Of a stretch of DNA of 64,000 nucleotides, positions 56,368-64,000 are shown one piece after another. The translations under genes and the position numbers were made by a program. The stretch's first letter is position 1. The number at the start of each line of letters is the position of its first letter. This stretch comes from Aquarana catesbeiana (Eukaryota; Chordata; Amphibia; Anura; Ranidae). The stretch spans positions 64,901,909 to 64,965,908 of the forward strand of contig NC_133333.1 in NCBI RefSeq assembly GCF_042186555.1. The letters run 5' to 3'. The notes beneath the pieces are model-generated. The model saw nothing but the letters and a program-made list of their open reading frames with translations, made no database searches and was not told the DNA's origin.

Positions 56368-57072
56368 TTAACCACTTTCCGACCGCACTATAGACAAGTG
56401 ACAGTTACAGTGCGGTCGGCTGGTTTTGGGAGGGCGAGCATTGGGCACACTTTGTGATTGCGGTGTCCGAAGGACACAGCTGATCACAGATAGAGGTAAA
56501 GGGCCAATCATAGTGGCCCTTTACCATGTTATCAATCATGTGTCCGATCACAGTGTAAACAAACTTGCTGGTTATCGGCAGTCTTCTCCTCACACGCTCT
56601 GACAGCATGAAGAGTAGAGAGCCGGTAACCGTTGATTCTCACAGGGGACATCTATCAGTGCAGCCCCATGACTGCCAATCAGTGCTGCCCATCAGTGCCC
56701 TTCAATGGCACCTATCAGTGCCACCTGTTAGTGCCCATCAGTGCCGCATATCAGTGCTAATCCGTGCAGCTCATCAGTGCCCATCAGTACACAGCCTCAT
56801 CAGTGAAGGAGAAAAATTACTTATGTACAAAATGTTAATTTAAAAAAAAAATCTCAAAATTTGCAGTCTTTTTCGTTTGTTTAGCAAAAAATAAACCCAG
56901 TAGTGATTAAAAGCACCAAAAGAAAGCTATTTGTGTGAGAAAAATGAAAAAAAAAGTTATATGGGTACAGTGTTGCATGACCGCACAACTGTCATTCAAA
57001 GCGACAGCGCAAAAAGCTGAAAATTGGCCCGGGCAGGTAGTGGGTGAAAATGCCTGGTAGGCAAGTAGTTAA
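56368..57072. mobile_element. TTAA-flanked repeat (third family)
   Basis: Left TTAACCACTTTCCGACC at 56368, right GCAAGTAGTTAA ending at 57072, so TTAA borders and imperfect inverted ends. Inside is a stretch of CATCAGTGC-type phrases every 10-20 bases (56655-56805) and a TCATTCAAAGCGACAGCGC block typical of the 3' part of frog TTAACCACTT repeats. Non-coding. Confidence 0.7.
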
Positions 57073-57200
57073 AGGATAAGTTTACCTTTGGGAATATGTT
57101 ACATGTGTAGCGCTTACCCCCGAAGGAGCGGCTGAATATTGTTATATCTGTAATTCACGTTTACTGCTCAACCCTCGCAGCCCATAGATTTAAAAGTCAC
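57069..57200. mobile_element. T2-like end sharing the TTAA of the preceding repeat
   Basis: TTAAAGGATAAGTTTACC resembles the TTAAAGGRR end of T2 MITEs. No matching right end was located. ACATGTGTAGCG at 57101 is mirrored by CGCTACACATGT at about 58586, suggesting a second, 1.5-kb element whose borders I cannot fix. Confidence 0.4.
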
Positions 57201-57940
57201 AGTCCTTAGTTCTTTTTCTCAATGCTTTATTCATCAACATAAACTGGGATGGGAGAAGGATTTTCTTTGAGATGCTCTTCTGTTACATTGTCACTTTTCA
57301 ATGAGTCATACAAGACAAACTGTGCATAATTGCGGACAATCAAAAAATCATTTCTCAAATGATTTCTTCAATCAGGGACGATGGAAGTAGATTTAATAGA
57401 GAATGAGTTGATAAAGAGTCACTCTGAATAACTTCATCAGGATAACTTTTAAAGAATGATCCATTACTCTACATGTGTGCTTGCAGCTTCACCGCTACCC
57501 TTTTACCACTACTTCCCACCGACATGGTACTTCCAGGTTTAGCTAAAGGAGAGCAAATCTGAATAACTCCTACCGCTTGACTGATTGGAATCCCGGGGCA
57601 ATGCTGAACTCAAAGTCATAGGCCATCACTGCCCATCTCACTGACTTGTGCACCAGCAACCAGTCTCTGGCAGTACCTTTCCCTTGGGCTTTCACTCACG
57701 TGATCGATAGTTCGTGTGCCACTCAAACGATCAATCACCCAGTTTTCTTCCGCTTTGTTGCTACTTCATCCGCAATGTTTCTCAGTTCCCTTTATCTCTT
57801 TGTGGCCCGTTCCCCTCCCCGCAGGGGTGGCCTACGACATCCACGACTACACGTGGCAAGATGTCATCTGTTGCTCCATGAGGACCGGATCTCCACCCTT
57901 CTCGCTAGGGTGAAGCTCCGCTGGCTCCCCGGAGGGGAAA
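57201..57940. other. Non-coding, probably inside an unclassified repeat
   Basis: Lies between the mirrored ends ACATGTGTAGCG (57101) and CGCTACACATGT (about 58586). No gene supported. Confidence 0.4.
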
Positions 57941-57943
57941 TCC

Positions 57944-58020
57944 TCCAACTCCCTCTCCGGGAGCCAGGCTGGCTCTCCCGCTCCTCAGAGCTGGACTGGA
58001 CTCGAACTCTGACTCGGACT
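57944..58020. repeat. 77-base direct duplication, copy 1
   Basis: Matches 58308-58384 over 77 bases with few changes (CCAACTCCCTCTC, GGAGCCAGGCTGGCTCTC, GAGCTGGACTGGACTCGAAC). The two copies flank a 287-base repeat exactly. Confidence 0.9.
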
Positions 58021-58307
58021 CACAGTGGAGGCATTCGATGGGCACAGTGACGGCATTTGATGGGCACAGTGACAGCATTCGATGGGCACAGGGAGGCTGC
58101 AATTTTTTTTTTTTTCAGAATTTTTCAGTTTGTTTGCGCCCCCCCAAAAAATTTTTAGCACCAGCCGCCACTGGATGAAACTCTGAAATATTCCAACCAC
58201 CCCCCAATACCTGCTTTCAGACAACCACCCAACCTCAGACAAACTAATCAGCAGGAAACTTCATTCTGATTATGAAGCCACAATTAATGGAAATGAACCC
58301 TGCAATT
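58021..58307. repeat. 287-base repeat, copy 1
   Basis: Contains three GCATTCGATGGGCACAGTGA-type units, a T tract, GTTTGTTTGCGCCCCCCCAA, AGCACCAGCCGCCACTG and a tail ending CCCTGCAATT. Copy 2 is at 59170-59430. Bases 58151-58167 resemble an hAT-type terminus. Confidence 0.9.
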
Positions 58308-58384
58308 CCAACTCCCTCTCAGGGAGCCAGGCTGGCTCTCACGCTCCTCAGAGCTGGACTGGACTCGAACTCGGACTCGGACTC
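58308..58384. repeat. 77-base direct duplication, copy 2
   Basis: See 57944-58020. Equal length in both copies. Confidence 0.9.
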
Positions 58385-58599
58385 CCGGGCACCACGTGAC
58401 TCCCCCTTTTATATGAGAGTCCTAGGATTACCAAACAAATTAATGATTGGCCGAGACCAACACAAACACCTGTCACTCAAATAGAGAAATCAAACACAGG
58501 CCTGCTGCAAATAGCATCAGCCTGTCTAAATTTACCTAATAGAGAAAGCTAACAAGAAAGGTCACCTACCTAAAAGTAGGTGCCCGCTACACATGTCCC

Positions 58600-59169
58600 A
58601 CCCATTTTAAGGGTGCAACATGCAACTTGTTCCCACTCCAGAACCATCTCCCCGATCCACTGGATCTAGTGACAGCAAGCAAAGGATCTTCTCCCTGAAC
58701 TGTCACTATTTAAAAAAATATATATAGTGTAGCTCCTGTACGCCACCACTTAAGTTAGAGGAAATAACTGGATATGAGGGAAGGTTAGACCCCTTTCACA
58801 TTGAGGCGCTTGAAAACTGCCCATAAAATGGCGAGCGCTTCTGAGTCGCTTTTCAAGTGTTATCGGTGCACTTTTTTTTAAAGGTCGTGTGACTCAAAAG
58901 AACCATTTTGAGCCACTTTTGAAGTGCTTTGTGAGCTTTTCAGGCGCTTTTGAGGCACCTCATGTATTTCAATTGATTTTTTGAAGGGCTTTAAGCACCA
59001 ATCAGGTGCTCGGGTTTGTTACCCGTCACCTGATTGGCTGAAATGACAGGCGCTGTGATTGGATGCCTATCAGGAGGAGAGGAAAGGGAGGAGACGCATG
59101 GAGGACACCGCTCGCCACCATCACCCACTGCCCCACTGAGACAGGGCAAGTGCCGGGCAGACGGCGGGT
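58600..59169. other. Non-coding, no gene supported
   Basis: Includes GCGCTTTT-rich phrases at 58795-58990 like those near 43170-43190. No gene. Confidence 0.4.
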
Positions 59170-59430
59170 CACAGTGGCGGCATTCGATGGGCACAGTGAC
59201 GACATTCGATGGGCACAGGGAGGCAATTGTTTTTTTTTCAGAATTTTTCAGTTTGTTTGCGCCCCCCCAAAAATTTTTTTAGCACCAGCCGCCACTGGAT
59301 GAAACTCTGAAATATTCCAACCACCCCCAATACTTGCTTTCAAACAACCACCCAACCTCAGACAAACTAATCAGCAGGAAACTTAATTCTGATTATGAAG
59401 CCACAATTAATGGAAATAAACCCTGCAATT
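59170..59430. repeat. 287-base repeat, copy 2
   Basis: Matches 58021-58307 with two GCATTCGATGGGCACAGTGA-type units in place of three. The tail ending CCCTGCAATT is the same. Not flanked by the 77-base duplication. Confidence 0.9.
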
Positions 59431-60177
59431 GATTGACGTTTAGGCACTTTATTACACGTTAAGTTACATTAAGCCATTTTCACATTAAATGTTTTAGTAA
59501 ATCCCGCAATAAGTGATAGAAGTGCGATAGCGCTGCTTAGGGCTATGGAAATAATGGTCTAAAAAACTGCTGTTAAATGTCAGTTTAAATTAATAAATGC
59601 CAAAAAACATAACTAAGCAATTATGTGTAAATCATAAACAGTCCATAAAAATTAAAATGAAAATAGAAATATATAAATGCAGAGTCTTCTTATAAACAGT
59701 GCACTTCAAACTTCACTGTGAAAAATCATACCTCACAAACAAATTCCAATTTGTGAATTGTGCTCCCTTCACCAGGTGTAATGGAAGCTCACCTCCTTCA
59801 TAAACCCTGAAAGGGTCAAACACGCTCAGAACTCAGAGTGATTCTCATTAGCAAATGGCACTGCATAGATCTCCCGCGGCTCCTATAAAGACCCTGCAGG
59901 GGTCAAACATGCTCTGCACGCAGTGTACTTCTCCTTTAATAGTGGCTCCGTATTGATCACCAGCAGCTCCAAACAGACATAAAAAGATAAAAGTGCTTCC
60001 AATAGTGCAGTACTTAGGTGTTAAGCTGAATGAACCTCACCACCCCAGCTTAATACATTAAACATTTTTTATGAAAAAACACAGCATATATGCAAATCCA
60101 GCAAGTCTCACGTGTAGCATGTATAAGTCATCGCCAGTAAAAGTGTCACATGCACACCAAATGGGAGTTCCCCCGGC
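59431..60177. other. AT-rich repeat-like sequence
   Basis: Resembles in style the env insertion at 24180-25250. It has paired phrases AAACCCTGAAAGGGTCAAAC and GACCCTGCAGGGGTCAAACA (about 59803 and 59889). No gene. Confidence 0.4.
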
Positions 60178-60470
60178 AGATAAGGACCCCCCTGTACTGC
60201 GCAGGCGCAGCGCTTGCGCAGTACAAACGACTAGGAGCCGCCGAAAATAGCCGAAGCTGAAAAAGTTCAATCAGCTGTACACGGCGCCTGCGCCCTGGGT
60301 CCAGGTTCAAGCCCCACCATCCAAGTGGACCTAGAGGGAGAATAAAAAAGTGCAGAGCGAAGCGAGCGCCGTGTACAGCCGATTTCTATTCTATTCGGCT
60401 TTGGCTATTTCCGCCGGCTCGTACTGCGCAAGCGCAGTAGAGGGGGTTCCTTATCCGCCGAGGGGAAATT
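60178..60470. repeat. GC-rich foldback
   Basis: The left arm (about 60178-60300: GGCAGATAAGGACCCCCC, CTGCGCAGGCGCAG, AGCTGTACACGGCGCCTGCG) is mirrored by the right arm (about 60355-60465: GCGCCGTGTACAGCCG, CTGCGCAAGCGCAG, GGTTCCTTATCCGCCG). Both arms carry an internal GCGCAxGCGCA palindrome. Confidence 0.8.
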
Positions 60471-61530
60471 TCTCGGCAGAACACCAGTCAGTAAGGCTGT
60501 GCTGGGTTCCTGGCTGACAGATCACAGGCACAGTGGGAGCAGGCGGTGCCTGTAATCCCGCCCACTGTGATGACTGCCTTTACACTCTGTATTTCCCACC
60601 TTGGACTTCAGAGGAACATGAAACAGAGAACACACAAGATAGTAGTGCTGCCGAGGAGCCAAGCTTCCCCCTTTCGGCTTGCTGCCTGAGAGACTCATCA
60701 CAGACCACTTACTACTGCTTCGGCTGCTATAGGGGTCAGTGAGACTGTGGCAATGCAACTGGCAATCACTGGGTTAGTATTTTTCACTGCTTGGTTGGTA
60801 CTGGCTCTGTCAACCATGTTGTGGTGCTGACTGCAGACCCAGAGGACTGAGGGGTTACCAGGAACAACATGGCTGCCAGAGTTAGGCTGTACTGTTTGCT
60901 GCCCTAAGTGCCCTGGACCTTTTTTAATTGTGTTATAAAGGCAATAATAAGCTCACACTAGGATGTGGTGCAAAAAAACCCTGCAATGCATGTCCCGCAC
61001 AAGGCTGTCTAACACAGGTCAAAAGGAGCAGCTGTGGGCCCAGCTCCAGTCGCTGTGGAGCGCAAAGCAGCTGCCCCTTGAGCCTGCGCTACTCATAAAA
61101 AAGATGGCAGCCAAATGCTACTGGGGCTGAGTTGGACTTCACCTGTGCGGTGGCAGGGCAGGTCCAGGAGGATGCATGCCTGGCTCCCTCTCACCTCATC
61201 TTAAATTTCCCAGCTTGGTGCATTGTCATCTCTTCCAAGTCCCAACCAACTACTGCCTGACCCACCATCACGTGACCTCCACACCCCCATACCAGCCAAT
61301 CACTCTGCCCCCCAACAACCAGAGCTGTGATCAGTGTGTGTGTGGGGGGGGGGGAGCACTCCTACCTCCTCTGTACAGTCCATACTGAAAGTCTGGGACC
61401 TGTCCTCAGAGTCACACAGTGACATGTGGTGTGGGGACACTGACAGCACCTGTTATGGTGATCAGGAAGGACCATTGTGAGTGTTCAGCAGACTATGTAC
61501 AGGGATAGGAGATCAGACAATACATGGATG
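60471..61530. other. Non-coding, no gene supported
   Basis: Contains a local inverted pair (CACAGTGGGAGCAGGCGGTG and GCCCACTGTGATGACTGCC, 60530-60585) and a GT-rich tract at 61335-61355. No coding family recognised. Confidence 0.4.
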
Positions 61531-61991
61531 GTCTCTGACAATCTCCTGTAATACGCCTGCAGTCTCTTACCATCTCCTGTAATATGCCTGCGGTCTCTGA
61601 CCATCTCCCGTGGTAAGCCTGCAGTCTCTGGCGATCTCCCGTAGTAGGCCTTCAGGCTCTGACAGTCTCCCCTAGTATGTCTGCAGGCTCTGACCATCTC
61701 CCATAGTATGTCTGCAGGCTCTGACCATCTCCCGTAGCATGTCTGCAGACTCGGACTGTCTTCCGTAGTATGTCTGCAGTCTCCGACCTTCTCCAGTATG
61801 CCTGCAGTCTCTGACCGTCTCCTGTAATACGCCTGCAGTCTCTGACCATCTCCTGTAGTAGGCCTGCAGACTCTGACCGTCTCCCCTAGAATGTCTGCAG
61901 GCTCTGACCATCTCCCTTAGTATGTCTGCAATCTCTGACCATCTCCTATAGTATGTGTGCAGTTTCTGACCATCTCTTATAGTATGTCTGC
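61531..61991. repeat. 31-base minisatellite, ~15 units
   Basis: Unit close to TCTGACCATCTCCCGTAGTATG plus TCTGCAGGC, 31 bases, repeated about fifteen times with 10-20 percent variation. Because 31 is not a multiple of three and the unit lacks minus-strand stops in the frames used, it yields overlapping open frames (61485-62010) that I regard as artefacts. Confidence 0.93.
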
Positions 61992-63044
61992 CACTAAATG
62001 ATATGCACAACCCTTTGGTGTGTCAGGGGCTGCAGTCGAGGCCCTGAAAACCTCATCAGTTGACCATCACTAGGATGCAGTCTCAAACCAAGCTATATAT
62101 CCACACGATAAATGGCGTGTATGAGTCTCAGAACAAGCTGTTCTAGTTTAAAGTAGACCTTTCACCATGAAGGCTTCTTTCACACATACTGAAGTCCCTA
62201 CCTTCATAGCAGTGTGCTCTCATCATTGCCAACAAGTTCTATGATGGACACAGGTAGGCTGCATTGTTGGGCACAGATGAGGCTACACTGATAAAGTTGT
62301 TAATATTTATTTTTATAACTTAATTCTGCATAAAACATTAAAGTATCATTTCATGAGATAATTTATGAGGGCGTGTTTAGGGGCAGAATTAGGGGCGGTG
62401 GTTGGGTGGAGCAACTGGTGGTGAGTAACCCTTGAGGCCTGGCTAGTAGCTCAGGACTTGAAATTTTGAGCTCTGATCTGTACCCTAAACGGCTGCCCAA
62501 AAAGGAAAAAAAAAAAAAAAAAAAAAAAAAAACACTTTAGGGAGTAATGCAAGTTCTCATTGTATTGAAATGTTTATTGTAATGAATATGCGAGTTTATT
62601 TCTACCGTGTGTGAATTTCTTTACTATTCAATAAATTCTACTGAGATATCTGCACTATGACGAGTGTCTCTTTTGTCCCCTCATGACATTGGGTGAGTCT
62701 TGCTGGAGACGTTCGTGTCATTTGGAGATAAACCGCTGATATTTGCTGCCCATTGTATATCTGACCTTTGTAATGGAGGGTCCAGGGTGGAGAGTAAAAG
62801 TGTGTCCAGGGTGTGATTGGGTGCTGGTGTTTTTTTTTCCATGCACTTTAGCTGCACTATAACATCAAAATACCCGACATCTCTTGCAGTTTTTACCGAT
62901 ATGGATTTCTATGAATTTCAGTTATGGACTTTTAGACATTAATGTTTAGCGCTGCACCTTTACCCTTTATGCATTTGTGTATATATCCAATAATATTGTG
63001 CTAGCAGCTTATTTAGGGAATAGTTATGTTGTATAGCTGTCAAT
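61992..63044. other. Non-coding, with a 27-base A tract
   Basis: Includes (A)27 at 62506-62532 and a G-rich stretch (62365-62420). No recognised gene. Confidence 0.4.
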
Positions 63045-64000
63045 TTTTTTTCCCCCAAATATAAACATTCTATTAATTTAGAGCACAGGGGAGACAACTC
63101 AAGTACAATAGTATAAAACGGCTACAAATAAATTTACAAATATCATCAGGCTTGTGCAATCATTGAGACCAAGGAATGAGATGGGGAGAAAGAGGGGGTG
63201 GGGGGGGGGTGGAGCAGGGGAGTTTGGATGAGTCCAAATGGCGGTGGACTTCCAACAGTTGCATGTACAAGCAAATCTGTAGCACCAATCCATCTATGAG
63301 CTGAATAGTGAAACTCCATCAGATAAAATGAACATGTTCCATAATCTCCACATTTTAGAAAGCTTTTCCTGTTTATTTTGTGCTGTGAGGACTAAGTCTT
63401 CTAGCTATTTTTATATATTCTACCTTGTGCAGCTAGGTATCAATAGAGGGAGGTACCTGTTGCTTCCAGAATAGGGGAATGCAAGCTTTGGCAGCATTCA
63501 ATAAGTGTCGCACTATGGATTTTTGGTATTCTTTTGCTGGGATTGCGGTAACAGTAGAAAGAAGGCCGGATCATTGGGAATAGTATAATCCGTGAATTTT
63601 TGGAGTTATATTCTGGACAGCCGTCCAAAAATGTTTCAGCTTAGGGCAAGACCAAAAGATGTGAAGGAGAGATCCTCTGTCCGTTTGGCATCTCCAACAG
63701 CTATCCGTGGTCGTCAGGTAGTATTTAACAATTATAATACCACCTAGTCAGGATTTTATAATTAGCTTCCTGTAGTTTTGTACAGATCAATGATTTTAAG
63801 AAAATCTAAGAATATTTTGTTGTTCAATTACTGAAAAGAAGCAATTTAAGTCAGCCTCCCACTTCTGTAGGAAAGATAGTTGTGGTTGTTTGGGGGGGGG
63901 GGGGAGTGGAGTGGAGTAAAGCATAAGTTTTGGATAACACTGGCAGAGTTCTGACTTACACACAGTATTCTTCAAAGGTAGTTAAGGTCCGATTAAATTG
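63045..64000 (-). mobile_element. LINE-C: 3' part of a Tx1-like L1
   Basis: The minus strand at 63440-63560 reads RHLLNAAKACIPLFWKQ, the counterpart of RHLLNAAKTCISLCWKQ in LINE-A and of the LLNTAKMCIPAQWK block in LINE-B. A zinc-knuckle-like segment lies around 63640-63720. The 3' UTR runs to a run of A on the minus strand (63044-63053). The element continues beyond the window edge, so its 5' part is unseen. Frames are broken by stops. Confidence 0.8.

Noticed and set aside
61485..62010. CRISPR-like array
   Set aside because: Units are contiguous 31-base repeats without unique spacers, and the setting is a vertebrate genome.

Overview
The window looks like a frog genome, probably a ranid. 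It holds no prokaryotic signals. It carries two spliced exons of a vertebrate TRPM4/TRPM5-type ion channel, Tx1-clade L1 retrotransposons, two DIRS tyrosine-recombinase retrotransposons, TTAAAGGRR-type T2 MITEs, hAT elements and one endogenous retrovirus. Species-level placement is inference; the vertebrate nature and the element classes are read from the sequence.

Layout: 1-1128 is the 3' end of an hAT element whose body lies outside the window. 2445-2979 (minus) carries two consecutive TRPM channel exons covering S4, S5 and the pore helix. 3780-19231 is an old plus-strand Tx1-like L1 (LINE-B). It has been split by an AT-rich repeat, which itself was split by a full-length minus-strand Tx1-like L1 (LINE-A, 7213-13943, perfect 18-bp target duplication). 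LINE-B also contains a T2 MITE that contains an hAT MITE. 19232-27029 is a decayed class I type retrovirus with LTRs, an integrase fragment and a broken env. 27030-29884 is mostly non-coding with small repeats.

29885-36817 is a TTAA-flanked repeat split by DIRS-1. 37640-42855 is a complete but frameshifted BED-finger hAT transposon with an exact 8-bp target duplication. 43198-44925 is a large foldback. 45176-52361 is a second TTAA-flanked repeat family, split by a T2 MITE, an hAT MITE and DIRS-2. 52362-64000 is mainly foldbacks, TTAA elements, direct repeats and a 31-bp minisatellite. It ends in the 3' part of a third L1 (LINE-C).

Functionally, the only recognised host coding sequence is the TRPM exon pair. 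No earlier TRPM exon is visible in the 61 kb to its right, so either one intron has been inflated by nested transposons or the exon pair is an isolated fragment. All recognised transposon and retroviral genes carry frameshifts, stops or deletions. The insertion order can be worked out from interrupted host repeats and intact target-site duplications, and that stratigraphy is the main interest of the window. No intact unknown gene system was found.
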